From an uncultured bacterium (lineage in GTDB: Bacteria > Cyanobacteriota > Vampirovibrionia > Gastranaerophilales > Gastranaerophilaceae), in contig CASFCQ010000013.1 of the NCBI GenBank assembly GCA_949293185.1, positions 1 through 43,054 on the forward strand: a DNA stretch of 43,054 nt. The letters are read 5' to 3'. Positions within the stretch are counted from its first letter, which is position 1. Every line of letters begins with the position of its first letter. Positions 7,219-15,921 of the stretch are shown in pieces. Below the pieces are notes generated by a model. It worked only from the letters and a program-made list of their open reading frames with translations. It searched no databases and was not told where the DNA came from. A program made the translations under genes and the position numbers.

Positions 7219-8046
7219 ATGAACCAATACAGAGTAATCCAAATCTTTAAACAAAGTGCCACCTATGCTCTCGGGAAAATGCTGCTTAATCAAACGCAAG
7301 ATTTTTTTGAAACACTGGGAGAAATTGGAATAAGAACAAGTCAGGTAATATATTTGACGATAAAAGCACTTTTTCAAAGACAAATGAAATGGAAACTCAT
7401 TATAGACCAGTGTTCAAGGTTTGCGGTTGACTCGCTTCCCATTACATTGACCATTGTGGGAATGGTGTCTGTAATTATATCAATGCAGGTCGCACCTGAA
7501 ATGGTTAAACAAGGCGGAGAAAAATTCGTTGGAGCGCTAATGGCAGTTGTTACAACACGTGAACTCGGAGCTATCATGTCAGGATTTGCTATTATTTCGA
7601 TGATAGGATCTTCTTATGCTTCGGAAATTGCAACAATGAGAGTAACAGAACAAATTGACGCCCTGAAGGTGCTAAAGGTCAATCCGATAGAATATCTTTT
7701 TATACCGCGTGTTGCTGCAGGTTTTGTGATGATGCCGGTTGTTGTGATAGTAGCTTCAACCTTCGGACTGATTTGTTCCGGAGTTGCGGCTTACTTAAGC
7801 GCTCATATAAGCAGGCTTAATTACATAAGTTCACTGTGGCAGGGGCTGTATCTAAAAGATATCTTTGTATCTTTAGGCAAATCCGCTTGCTTTGGTGCTG
7901 CAATAGCAATAATAAGCAGTACCTGCGGGTATCTTGCCTACGGCGGGGCTAAAGGTGTAGGTATTTCTACAACAAAAGCGGTTGTTTGGTCGTTTGTTGC
8001 TATTTGCATAATCGACTATATTTTCGCGGCAATATTCTTTTTCTAA
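7219..8046 (+). CDS. mlaE: MlaE-family phospholipid ABC transporter permease
   Basis: A 275-residue integral membrane protein of the MlaE/YrbE (DUF140) family. It carries the conserved stretch TTRELGAIMSGFAIISMIGS and the following SEIATMRVTEQIDALKVL, the family hallmark, with about five to six membrane helices. It forms the permease dimer that works with the MlaF ATPase and the MlaD substrate-binding ring to move phospholipids between the inner and outer membranes. mlaF follows after 35 bases and mlaD after that. No Shine-Dalgarno sequence is seen; the start follows an extended -10 directly. The presence of this system supports a diderm envelope. Direction of lipid transport cannot be read from sequence. 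Confidence 0.92.
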   Translation: MNQYRVIQIFKQSATYALGKMLLNQTQDFFETLGEIGIRTSQVIYLTIKALFQRQMKWKLIIDQCSRFAVDSLPITLTIVGMVSVIISMQVAPEMVKQGGEKFVGALMAVVTTRELGAIMSGFAIISMIGSSYASEIATMRVTEQIDALKVLKVNPIEYLFIPRVAAGFVMMPVVVIVASTFGLICSGVAAYLSAHISRLNYISSLWQGLYLKDIFVSLGKSACFGAAIAIISSTCGYLAYGGAKGVGISTTKAVVWSFVAICIIDYIFAAIFFF

Positions 8047-8081
8047 TAAATAATATAATTTAATATACAAGGACAAAAACA

Positions 8082-8825
8082 ATGAGCATAGATGTAAGAC
8101 ATCTTAAGAAATCATTTAAAGGCAAAACCGTTCTGGATGACATATCTTTTAAGGTAGAAGACGGAGAGATTCTGGCTGTAGTCGGCTTAAGCGGTGCAGG
8201 CAAAAGTACAATACTAAAACTCATCTGCGGCTTGACCAAGCCAGACAGCGGAGAGATTATCGTATCCCCCGGAGATATTGCAATGGTATTTCAGTATTCG
8301 GCATTGTTTGACTCGCTTGATGTCTACGAAAATATTGCATTTGCACTGAAAGAAAGAAAAGAATTTAAAAATAAATATACAGATGCCCAGCTTAAAGAAA
8401 TAGTTGAACAAAAGCTTAAACTGGTTGGTCTGGAAGGTATTGAAGAAAAAATGCCCCATGAACTATCCGGCGGTATGCAAAAACGTGTTAGTTTTGCACG
8501 TGCAGTTGTTACAGATCCTAAAACAATTCTCTATGACGAACCGACGGCAGGTCTTGACCCTGTATCTTCCACAATGATTGAAGACTACATTGTAAGGCTC
8601 AAAGACGAATTCAATCCGGCATCTGTTATTGTTACACACCAATTATCCACCATTCAAAGGTGTGCGACTAAAGTTATTATGTTATATAATACTAAAATCG
8701 TATACTCTGGTACTCCTCAGGATATGATAAACGGCGGCAATGAATACACAAAACAATTTATTAATGCCAGCATACAAGGCCCCATGAAAGTTGCAGGAAG
8801 CGACGAAGAAACAAAAGAAAATTAA
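8082..8825 (+). CDS. mlaF: MlaF-type ABC transporter ATP-binding protein
   Basis: A 247-residue ATPase with every expected motif: Walker A GLSGAGKST (35-43), Q-loop Q71, signature LSGGMQKR (128-135), Walker B TILYDEP (148-154), D-loop AGLDP and H-loop H186 (VTHQL). GMQKR in the signature is typical of MlaF/MCE-associated ATPases. It powers the MlaE permease encoded 35 bases upstream; mlaD begins 15 bases downstream. Ribosome binding site: ACAAGGACAAA before the ATG. The C-terminal tail ends in a run of acidic residues. Confidence 0.93.
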   Translation: MSIDVRHLKKSFKGKTVLDDISFKVEDGEILAVVGLSGAGKSTILKLICGLTKPDSGEIIVSPGDIAMVFQYSALFDSLDVYENIAFALKERKEFKNKYTDAQLKEIVEQKLKLVGLEGIEEKMPHELSGGMQKRVSFARAVVTDPKTILYDEPTAGLDPVSSTMIEDYIVRLKDEFNPASVIVTHQLSTIQRCATKVIMLYNTKIVYSGTPQDMINGGNEYTKQFINASIQGPMKVAGSDEETKEN

Positions 8826-8840
8826 AGGAACTTTATAAAA

Positions 8841-10205
8841 ATGCGTTTTTCATCCTCTTTTAAAGTAGGCTTATTAACATTAACAGCTCTTGTTATATTA
8901 ATTTTTTCAATCTTGTGGATAAAAGGAAGAGCCTTGTCGGCAGGCGAAAGGCTGTTTGTAGATTTTAAAGATATAAACGGAATGCGTCCCGGCTCAGCTG
9001 TACAGCTAATGGGGCTTAGAATCGGACAGGTTGAAGAAATCACACCTGTACTGACAAACCCTGACGACCCGTATGTAAGGGTAAAATTTGTTATAACAGA
9101 ACCTGATATTACAATACCTAACGCCTCAACAATCTCTATCCAGCAGTCAGGTATTATCGGAGAACAGTTCCTTGAAATTACCCCTCCAAAATTAAGAACA
9201 ATCTATCTTCCTATCAACAGACACTCGCAGGTTCTTCATGCCAATGATAAGGTTCAAATGATATTAAGCAACAAACCATATGATGTCGGTAAAGTTAAAA
9301 AGATAGAAATCATACAAACAAAAACCCTTCCTATCAACATTCAGGAAGAAATAAAAACTCCGTCAGCATACAAAGTCGGCTACATTGTTACACTGCCGGG
9401 GCTTCAGCTTCCTGACAGGCTGCAGGCAAAAGTGCAGACAGCAGATTCAAAACATTATTTGTTTTTAAAACCTTATACAAAAATGGAGCTTGCTTATCCT
9501 AAATCAACCTCAAGATTTACGGTTATAGAACCTTTAAGACTTTCTGATTTTATGGAATTGCAATACAGAGCAGCAATGGCGCTTGCTGAAACTAATGAAA
9601 AACTCAGTGCGCTTATGTCTGATGATATCATTGCCGACCTGAAAAATATCGTCGGTAACATTGATATGCTTACAATAAAAGCAAATTCAACTCTTGATAA
9701 AACTCAGGCGCTGCTTGATTCTTCAAGAAAAGACTTAGATTCATTGATGGTCACAACTGATAAATTGTCAGCGAAAATCATAGTTCTTACTGATAATATA
9801 AACAATATTATCGGAGATGAAGACTTTAAAGACACATTGATGTCTACAACAAAATCGATTGACAGATTGTCTCAAAACCTCAACAAAATTTTCGAAGATC
9901 CAAAGACAAAAGAAACCATGGACAACCTCAATGTTGCAAGCAAAAATATTTCAGAAATAGCTGAATACGTGAATACAATGACAAAAGACCCTGTATTAAA
10001 AGAACAAATTAATACAACAGTAACCAAGTTTAATAAAGCGCTTGATGATTTATCTTGCACGCTGGAAACTGTTAACGGTCTTACAACAGACAAAAAAGAA
10101 GAACTCAATGACACAATAAACAATGTCAATGAAACTTCTAAGAATCTGCGCAAGTTCTCGGAAAAATTGAACAAAAGATTCCTGTTATTCAGGTTAATGT
10201 TCTAA
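8841..10205 (+). CDS. mlaD: MlaD-like MCE-domain protein with long helical C-terminus
   Basis: A 454-residue protein with one N-terminal membrane helix (about 9-26) and one MCE domain (about 38-115: RLFVDFKDINGMRPGSAVQL, then a QQSGIIGEQFLEI stretch). The C-terminal half (about 235-440) is a long, repetitive helical region rich in Asn, Thr and Asp (TTDKLSAKIIVLTDNINNII and similar). MCE proteins form hexameric rings that carry lipid across the periplasm. The length is well above the about 180 residues of E. coli MlaD and closer to the long PqiB/cyanobacterial-type MCE proteins, which can form a needle or tunnel. It is the third gene of the mlaEFD operon; AAAGGAAC precedes the ATG. Confidence 0.88.
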   Translation: MRFSSSFKVGLLTLTALVILIFSILWIKGRALSAGERLFVDFKDINGMRPGSAVQLMGLRIGQVEEITPVLTNPDDPYVRVKFVITEPDITIPNASTISIQQSGIIGEQFLEITPPKLRTIYLPINRHSQVLHANDKVQMILSNKPYDVGKVKKIEIIQTKTLPINIQEEIKTPSAYKVGYIVTLPGLQLPDRLQAKVQTADSKHYLFLKPYTKMELAYPKSTSRFTVIEPLRLSDFMELQYRAAMALAETNEKLSALMSDDIIADLKNIVGNIDMLTIKANSTLDKTQALLDSSRKDLDSLMVTTDKLSAKIIVLTDNINNIIGDEDFKDTLMSTTKSIDRLSQNLNKIFEDPKTKETMDNLNVASKNISEIAEYVNTMTKDPVLKEQINTTVTKFNKALDDLSCTLETVNGLTTDKKEELNDTINNVNETSKNLRKFSEKLNKRFLLFRLMF

Positions 10206-10221
10206 AAAATAAGGAGAAATT

Positions 10222-10635
10222 ATGAAAAAGACTATAAAAACAATTTTAACAATATCGTTGTTATCAATGACTCTTTGCACTGCGGCGATTGCTAAAGATA
10301 AAACAGCAGATGATATATTCTGGCAGGGATACACTCAAGGAGCAAAAGAGCAGGCTAAAGTAATGCTGCCCGTATGGGAAAAAGCAGCAAAATGCTCACC
10401 TGCAAAATCCAATGACGGCAGTCTGCAGGTTTACGGAAGAGAAAAGAAGATGTGCCACATAAGATACTCGCACAACGACTGCTACCTTCCTGATAATGTT
10501 CTTAAAAAATACACAAAAGCAGCAATTAAGCATATAAATAATACTTTAGCAGGCAATTGCGACCCGTTCTCTAAGGAAACAATGTATATGCAATCAATCC
10601 AGAACGATGAAAAATACTGTAAGATAAAATACTAA
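10222..10635 (+). CDS. Small secreted cysteine-containing protein, unknown function
   Basis: A 137-residue protein with a clear Sec signal peptide (MKKTIKTILTISLLSMTLCT, cleavage after AAIA). The mature part has five cysteines (in KCSP, MCHI, DCYL, GNCD and YCKI) and several aromatic residues. I recognise no family. It starts 16 bases after mlaD with AAGGAGAA before the ATG, so it is probably the last gene of the mla operon and may be a periplasmic accessory; that is guilt by association only. The odd number of cysteines would leave one free or allow a disulfide-linked dimer. Confidence 0.7.
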   Translation: MKKTIKTILTISLLSMTLCTAAIAKDKTADDIFWQGYTQGAKEQAKVMLPVWEKAAKCSPAKSNDGSLQVYGREKKMCHIRYSHNDCYLPDNVLKKYTKAAIKHINNTLAGNCDPFSKETMYMQSIQNDEKYCKIKY

Positions 10636-10650
10636 TAACCAATATTTTGA

Positions 10651-10679
10651 TTTACCCCTGTACAACATACAGGGGTAAA
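10651..10679. terminator. Strong hairpin at the end of the mla operon
   Basis: TTTACCCCTGT (10651-10661) and ACAGGGGTAAA (10669-10679) are perfect 11-base complements around a seven-base loop. The following bases are ATTATG rather than a T-run, so termination would be atypical. It could instead be an operator just upstream of the uvrC promoter. Confidence 0.5.
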
Positions 10680-10682
10680 TTA

Positions 10683-10691
10683 TGCTAAAAT
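10683..10691 (+). promoter_or_regulatory. Extended -10 promoter for uvrC, leaderless arrangement
   Basis: TGC-TAAAAT (10683-10691) ends six bases before the uvrC ATG at 10698. There is no Shine-Dalgarno sequence, so a leaderless mRNA is predicted. Confidence 0.5.
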
Positions 10692-10697
10692 TACATT

Positions 10698-12581
10698 ATG
10701 AGCATTCAAAAATCCAAACTGCCCGCAGAGGTAAAACAAACCCTTGCCGTAATACCGGAACTCAGCGGTTCTTATCAGTATTTTGATAAAAACGGCGAAA
10801 TTATTTACGTGGGCAAAGCAAAAAACTTAAAAAAAAGAGTCTACAGCTATTTTAACAAACACCACGACTCCCCGAAGCTCAGGGTAATGGTGCCGCAGAT
10901 TGCGAAGATTCAATTTATTGTTACAGACAGCGAGATTGAAGCCCTTATTCTGGAATCGCACCTTATCAAAAAGCACAAACCTAAATACAATGTGCTTTTA
11001 AAAGATGACAAAAAATTTCCGTATTTTGTAATCACGGAAGAAGAATACCCGAGGATTATAGTTGCAAGAAAAGCAAACAAAAACAAAATCAAAGGCAAAT
11101 ATTTCGGACCGTATACTGACTCAAGAGCAATGTATGCAACTTTGGATTTGATAAAGAAGTTATTCCCCCTAAAACAATGCAAAAACCCGAAATTTAAAGA
11201 TCGCCCCTGTCTTTATTACCACATAGGACGCTGCATGGCACCTTGCCAGAGGCTGATTAGCCCCGAGGAGTATAAAAAAATACTAAAAAACGTGGAACTG
11301 TTTTTGACCGGTAAACAAAAAGAACTCGTTGACGCGTTAAAAAAAGAGATGGAAAAATACGCAGCAACAGAGGACTTTGAAAAAGCTGCAAGATATCGCG
11401 ACAGCTGGATGGATGTTCAAAAAACAATGGAACATCAAAAAGTCGTATTTGAAAACACAAATATTAATCAGGATATTATTGCAATTTACAACGAAGGGAA
11501 TCTATTTGTTGTTTCGCTGCTTCAAATCCGTCAGGGCAGGCTTACGGATAAAAAAGATTTTCAATTTTCCAATACAGAAACTATGGAAGCTATGGAAGGA
11601 GAAAACAGCCTCTCCGGTGAGAATGAAGTTCTTGCAACGTTCTTAAAAGAGTATTACACAATGACTCCGGAATTCGATATCCCCAACACTGTAGTTGTTC
11701 CCCGTGTTTTAGAAAAAGACGATATTGAACTCTATACCAAATGGCTGGAATCTGTTGCAGGTAAAAAAGTTAAAATAACAGATTCGCCGACAAAAAGAAA
11801 TATTGAGCTTTTGAATCTTGCGCAAAAGAATGCCAAATTTTATTTTGAAAAAGTTAAGCTTCAAAAACTTACGGAAATTCAGCGCGATTACAACGAAGTC
11901 GGGAGCTATATTCAGGAGAAACTCGGATTATCGAAATTCCCCTATGTTGTGGAATGCTTTGATATCTCACACATTCAGGGTACAAACACAGTTGCTTCAA
12001 TGGTAACATTCGAAAACGGCCTGCCAAAAAAATCCAGATACAGAAAATTTAAGGTTAAATCAACGGAATCAAAACCCGATGACTTTAAATCCTTGCAGGA
12101 GGTTGTGGAAAGGAGATATTTCGGCAAACTTACAGAAACTCTGCCAATGCCTGATTTAATAATAATAGACGGCGGTAAAGGACAGCTGTCATCGGTTATG
12201 GAAGTTTTTGACGCCCACAATTTCCATCCCGATGTTGTTTCGCTGGCTAAAAGGCTGGAAGAAGTTTTCAAACCCCATGAGTCTAATCCCGTAATCTTTC
12301 CTATAAATTCTCCGGCTCTTTATTTCTTCCAGAGAATAAGAGATGAAGCCCACAGATTCGCCATTACTTTCCACAGGCAGTTAAGGGGTAAAAAAGCAAC
12401 AGAATCCGTGCTTGATGAAATAAAAGGGCTCTCTAAAGAAAACAAAGAAATACTTATGCACGAATTTAAAGACGTAAAAAAGATTTCTCAGGCAAGCTAT
12501 GAACAGCTTAAAGAAAAAATTCACACCCGCGCTGCAAAAGCTGTGTATAACTTTTTTAACCCGAATGTGCAGATTATATAA
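10698..12581 (+). CDS. uvrC: Excinuclease ABC subunit C
   Basis: A 627-residue UvrC of normal length. The N-terminal GIY-YIG nuclease (about 19-100) reads GSYQYFDKNGEIIYVGKAKN and makes the 3' incision. The UVR domain (about 209-240: EMEKYAATEDFEKAARYRDS) contacts UvrB. The RNase H-like domain that makes the 5' incision carries FDISH and IIIDGGKGQLSS, which include catalytic aspartates. A helix-hairpin-helix region ends the protein. It acts in nucleotide excision repair with UvrA and UvrB, which are not in this window. It appears to have its own promoter and no ribosome binding site. Confidence 0.97.
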   Translation: MSIQKSKLPAEVKQTLAVIPELSGSYQYFDKNGEIIYVGKAKNLKKRVYSYFNKHHDSPKLRVMVPQIAKIQFIVTDSEIEALILESHLIKKHKPKYNVLLKDDKKFPYFVITEEEYPRIIVARKANKNKIKGKYFGPYTDSRAMYATLDLIKKLFPLKQCKNPKFKDRPCLYYHIGRCMAPCQRLISPEEYKKILKNVELFLTGKQKELVDALKKEMEKYAATEDFEKAARYRDSWMDVQKTMEHQKVVFENTNINQDIIAIYNEGNLFVVSLLQIRQGRLTDKKDFQFSNTETMEAMEGENSLSGENEVLATFLKEYYTMTPEFDIPNTVVVPRVLEKDDIELYTKWLESVAGKKVKITDSPTKRNIELLNLAQKNAKFYFEKVKLQKLTEIQRDYNEVGSYIQEKLGLSKFPYVVECFDISHIQGTNTVASMVTFENGLPKKSRYRKFKVKSTESKPDDFKSLQEVVERRYFGKLTETLPMPDLIIIDGGKGQLSSVMEVFDAHNFHPDVVSLAKRLEEVFKPHESNPVIFPINSPALYFFQRIRDEAHRFAITFHRQLRGKKATESVLDEIKGLSKENKEILMHEFKDVKKISQASYEQLKEKIHTRAAKAVYNFFNPNVQII

Positions 12582-12644
12582 TTTAAATAATTCTTAATAT
12601 TCCGGCTTCAAAATAGCAAAAAAATTTATTTTAAAGCCTTAATC

Positions 12645-12653
12645 TGGTATAAT
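12645..12653 (+). promoter_or_regulatory. Extended -10 promoter for the triple-repeat protein
   Basis: TGG-TATAAT at 12645-12653 is a consensus extended -10. The predicted leader is about 25 bases and contains AAGGAC before the ATG at 12685, a conventional arrangement. Confidence 0.55.
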
Positions 12654-12684
12654 TAATGCATTAATAAATCAAGGACAAATATTT

Positions 12685-13839
12685 ATGACTAAAATCGCCG
12701 GCATCCCTAATTTTAAAGCATCTGTTTCTCAAACAAAAAACGGCAATGATTATAAAAAAACAAAACTCTGCACAACAGTCGGTACTTTGACAGGTGCGGT
12801 TGCAGCAGGCGCTGATATTTTTACTGCAGTAGAAAAAAATAACGGCTGGTCTGTTGTACAGAAAATCAAAAATGCGTTGCCGAAAGCCGGTATGCTTTTA
12901 GGTGCAGGTTTTGCAACAGGATTGGTTTTTGATTTTGTTCTTAACAAATTAAGTGCCCAAAAAGCAGACAAAAACCCGATGACTTTAGAACAAAAATTTG
13001 CAAGAGATTTAAAATCAAAAGATTATTCTCCAAGATATGATGCGGAATTTGACGAGGTTGTTTTAGTACATAAAAAAGACGAAAAGCTCAATTACTCGCC
13101 AAAACACAATGTTTACAGACTGCAAAGCGACGGTTCTGCCGCTCTTATCGGCGGAAGAGATTTTGTTCCGCCGGAAAACACCTACATAGACAACGGTGAC
13201 GGAACAGGTAAGTTTGTTACACATACTGAAAAACCTTTTATTGAAAACAGCAAAACGGTTAAAAAATATGTAAATGAAGCCAAAAAGGAAATCTTCCGTA
13301 AGGCTGAGTATGACAAAAACTACTCTTTTAAATATGACAAAGAGAAAGATATGGTTGTACTAAGCCGTATGCCGGCAATGACAATAGACGGTCCTGTTCC
13401 TTTTAAATCTTTTAACATCAGACCTGACGGAAGTATCTCTATAGTCAGCGCCGACGGAAAATACGAACGAAAAATTGAAGGTACAAACGGTATACCCATT
13501 TTTGACGAATTTGCCGATGAAAAGACATCCGTCAGAAAATTCAAAACAATATTAAAAGACACTCTTGAGGGAAAAGGAAATTACTCTCTTTCTTACAATG
13601 ATGACGAAGAAAAATGGATTCTAAACCCAAAAGATTCCACTGAAAATGACAAAGAAGATAAATTTACCCCGTATTACTTAATAAAAAAAGAAGAAGGCGG
13701 TAACGGCGGAGCTACAGCTTTGCATATTGTTTACCCAACAGGAGATATGTACTCGCCAAATGCAGACTTACTCATTTCTGATTCAAAAGAACTGCTCGAT
13801 CAGCTAAACTCTTATACTGAAGAGCATAATGAGGAATAA
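12685..13839 (+). CDS. Unrecognised protein with three internal repeats and two hydrophobic segments
   Basis: A 384-residue protein I cannot assign. Residues 1-15 contain the short motif NFKAS near the start. Hydrophobic, glycine- and alanine-rich segments lie at about 29-48 and 66-90. The remainder holds three related blocks beginning near residues 113, 213 and 300: YSPRYDAEFDEVVLV, YSFKYDKEKDMVVLS and YSLSYNDDEEKWILN. The first two are followed by a YRLQSDGSAAL or FNIRPDGSISI strand pair, so the pattern is about 90-100 residues of beta-rich fold repeated three times. There is no classical signal peptide. The gene has its own extended -10 promoter and ribosome binding site and ends at a terminator. 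Confidence 0.7.
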   Translation: MTKIAGIPNFKASVSQTKNGNDYKKTKLCTTVGTLTGAVAAGADIFTAVEKNNGWSVVQKIKNALPKAGMLLGAGFATGLVFDFVLNKLSAQKADKNPMTLEQKFARDLKSKDYSPRYDAEFDEVVLVHKKDEKLNYSPKHNVYRLQSDGSAALIGGRDFVPPENTYIDNGDGTGKFVTHTEKPFIENSKTVKKYVNEAKKEIFRKAEYDKNYSFKYDKEKDMVVLSRMPAMTIDGPVPFKSFNIRPDGSISIVSADGKYERKIEGTNGIPIFDEFADEKTSVRKFKTILKDTLEGKGNYSLSYNDDEEKWILNPKDSTENDKEDKFTPYYLIKKEEGGNGGATALHIVYPTGDMYSPNADLLISDSKELLDQLNSYTEEHNEE

Positions 13840-13872
13840 TAGTTTTTCACAAGATGTTGCACTAAAAAGTAC

Positions 13873-13917
13873 AAAAAAGCGGGTATATTCGTATTAAAGA
13901 AATATACCCGCTTTTTT
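13873..13917. terminator. Bidirectional intrinsic terminator
   Basis: AAAAAAGCGGGTATATT is followed after a short loop by AATATACCCGCTTTTTT, with A- and T-runs on both sides. It serves the plus-strand gene ending at 13839 and the minus-strand dapA ending at 13938. Confidence 0.9.
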
Positions 13918-13937
13918 ACTTTTAATATATACAAATT

Positions 13938-14825
13938 TTAGATGTATTGTTCCAGAACAGAATAAAGTTCTTTTCTTTCGTCTGCATCAAGTTCAACTAA
14001 CGGACATCTTACATAATTTTTAATTATCCCCATTTTAGACAAACATTCTTTAACAGGTACAGGGTTTGGCGCCATAAATATCTTTTTAAATAACGGATAC
14101 AATTTCAAGTGCATATTAGTAGCTTCTTTAACTTTACCGGATTTATAAAGATTAAGCATTTCATGCATTTCATTACCAATAATATGCGATGCAACGGAAA
14201 TTACCCCGTAAGCCCCTACTGACACCATCGGTAGTGTGAGACTGTCATCCCCTGAATAAATAACAAAATCATCAGGACAAAGTTTTCTGGTTTCTGTAAT
14301 TATGTCCATATTAGCAAGGCTTTGTTTTACTGCAAAAATATTTTTATATTTATTGGCAAGTTCCGCTATGGTTTCAGGATTCATTGTTATACCAGTTCTG
14401 CCGGGAATGTTATATAAAATTATAGGCAAATCAGTTGATTCTGCTACTGTAGAAAAATGTTTGAGCAATCCCTTTTGAGACGGTTTATTATAGTAAGGAA
14501 CAACAGACAAAACAGCATCAGCACCGGCTTTTTTAGCATTTTCGGTAGCCATAACAGCTGTTTGGGTACAATTAGAACCTGCTCCCATTATGAGTTTACA
14601 TCTGCCTGCGGCAATCTTTTTTACAAAATTAAAGATTTCAACTTCTTCTTCATGGGTTAAAGTAGGGGATTCACCTGTAGTACCTGCGACAAGAAGAGAA
14701 TTTGAGCCTGTTTTTATAAGGTGTTCGACCAGTTTTTCAAGAGCAGGAAAATCAACATTTCTGTTCTCATCCATCGGTGTCACCATTGCCGTAATAATTT
14801 CGCCGGCATCAAAACGCATAGCCAT
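13938..14825 (-). CDS. dapA: 4-hydroxy-tetrahydrodipicolinate synthase
   Basis: A 295-residue TIM-barrel enzyme that condenses pyruvate with aspartate semialdehyde, the first committed step to diaminopimelate and lysine. AGTTGES (47-53) supplies the threonine pair, YYNKPSQ (111-117) and YNIPGRTG (138-145; Y138, R143) belong to the active site, and K167 in FAVKQS forms the pyruvate Schiff base. AAGGAG lies eight bases before the ATG. It is the last gene of a minus-strand run after miaB and two secreted paralogues, but a palindrome between it and the gene before suggests a separate control point. Diaminopimelate supply fits the peptidoglycan synthesis genes in the window. Confidence 0.96.
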   Translation of the reverse strand: MAMRFDAGEIITAMVTPMDENRNVDFPALEKLVEHLIKTGSNSLLVAGTTGESPTLTHEEEVEIFNFVKKIAAGRCKLIMGAGSNCTQTAVMATENAKKAGADAVLSVVPYYNKPSQKGLLKHFSTVAESTDLPIILYNIPGRTGITMNPETIAELANKYKNIFAVKQSLANMDIITETRKLCPDDFVIYSGDDSLTLPMVSVGAYGVISVASHIIGNEMHEMLNLYKSGKVKEATNMHLKLYPLFKKIFMAPNPVPVKECLSKMGIIKNYVRCPLVELDADERKELYSVLEQYI

Positions 14826-14849
14826 AACATTCTCCTTGTTGTCTAGATA

Positions 14850-14872
14850 AAACTATACTTTAAGTATAGTTT
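14850..14872. promoter_or_regulatory. 23-base palindrome upstream of dapA
   Basis: AAACTATACTT (14850-14860) and AAGTATAGTTT (14862-14872) are perfect complements around one T, 25 bases before the dapA start. The symmetry suits a dimeric repressor site. Read on the minus strand, the hairpin followed by TTTTAT could also be a weak terminator for the upstream genes. Confidence 0.5.
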
Positions 14873-14898
14873 ATTTAGCGTTTTTAGACAACGATTTA

Positions 14899-15399
14899 TT
14901 AATTAACGTAAGAACAATAACCTTTTTCTATCAAATGTTTGTTAAGACTTTTGCCCTTAATATAAAATTCTCCAACAATATTGTTTCTTATTCCATAACC
15001 TTTTACAACAAGATAAATACTGTTAGGGTATTGTTTAAACAACTGTTTTACATATTTTGTGACAGCACTGTTTCGTTTTACAGAATATTTTGACGGCAGC
15101 AAATACGTAACTCCGTTAAAATCACTTCTTTTAGAAACTTGTTCCCGTGTGCTTTTATGTTCAATCGTCTTTGTAAACTCGTGGCAATTTAAGTTTGAGA
15201 CATAAACGGTCATAAGCACTCTTCTGTATCGCATTTCGTCATTATTAAAAATAACTTTTGCCTGCATCGCATTCGACACATTAAATACATCAACCTTTAC
15301 CGGTTTATCCCAGACAAATGTTGTGTCTATCATTTTCATAGCCAAAACCGGCAATGAAGATATAATGGAAAAGAATAAAATAATAAATGTTTTTTTCAT
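14899..15399 (-). CDS. Secreted degenerate nuclease-like protein, paralogue B
   Basis: A 166-residue protein with a Sec signal (MKKTFIILFFSIISSLPVLA). It resembles its upstream neighbour throughout (MIDT, VYVSNLNCHE, VTYLLPS, YVKQLFKQYPNSIYLVVKGYG, VGEFYIKGKSLNKHLIEKGYC). The C-terminal stretch resembles the staphylococcal nuclease (SNase) fold, where a VGEVYV...SLNE.LI..G strand-helix unit is typical, and LNCHE could match the IDxPE loop. The arginines that catalyse cleavage in SNase are not evident, so nuclease activity is doubtful. The family name is inference from short motifs. It starts 28 bases after its paralogue in the same operon. Confidence 0.65.
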   Translation of the reverse strand: MKKTFIILFFSIISSLPVLAMKMIDTTFVWDKPVKVDVFNVSNAMQAKVIFNNDEMRYRRVLMTVYVSNLNCHEFTKTIEHKSTREQVSKRSDFNGVTYLLPSKYSVKRNSAVTKYVKQLFKQYPNSIYLVVKGYGIRNNIVGEFYIKGKSLNKHLIEKGYCSYVN

Positions 15400-15426
15400 A
15401 AAAATGCCCTATATTTTTGGTACATA

Positions 15427-15921
15427 TTATTGTATTAGCTGTTTAGGATATTTTTTGTCATTGTCATCAGGTTTGTTTTCCACACGTGTGCAATAGCCCT
15501 TTTCTATAAGATGTTCGCTTAAGCTGACATCTCCGATAAAAAATTCTCCGACCAAATTTGCATACAAACCATAACCGTTTGCCGCAAAATAAATATCATT
15601 GGGATATTTTTCAAAGATAGATTGAACATAATCGCTTGCTTTAGTGCTCACTCTTTCCGCCAATCTGGCGGGTAAAACATAAGTAGCGCCTTTAGAGCTA
15701 TTCAGGGTATATGTTTTTGAATATTCATGGCAATCAAGGTTTGATACATAAACAGGGGCTCTCATTCTGTTAAAGTCAATACGCACCGTCAGCGCATCAA
15801 AAACTTTTTTTACTTCAACCTTTTCGTGTGTTCCCCATTTATAGGTGTCAATTACTTTCATTGCAAACGAAGGAAGTGCAGTTACAAAAATCAAAGAAAC
15901 CGTTAGCAGAAATTTGTTCAT
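15427..15921 (-). CDS. Secreted degenerate nuclease-like protein, paralogue A
   Basis: A 164-residue protein with a signal peptide (MNKFLLTVSLIFVTALPSFA). The body shares MKVIDT, APVYVSNLDCHEYSKT, ATYVLPA, IYFAANGYGLYANLVGEFFI and SLSEHLIEKGYC with the next gene. As there, the C-terminal half looks like an SNase-type fold, with LDCHE in place of the IDxPE loop and no visible catalytic arginines. Its ATG overlaps the miaB stop by one base (TAATG), so it is translationally coupled to miaB. The tail ENKPDDNDKKYPKQLIQ is absent from the paralogue. It is probably periplasmic; the substrate is unknown. Confidence 0.65.
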   Translation of the reverse strand: MNKFLLTVSLIFVTALPSFAMKVIDTYKWGTHEKVEVKKVFDALTVRIDFNRMRAPVYVSNLDCHEYSKTYTLNSSKGATYVLPARLAERVSTKASDYVQSIFEKYPNDIYFAANGYGLYANLVGEFFIGDVSLSEHLIEKGYCTRVENKPDDNDKKYPKQLIQ

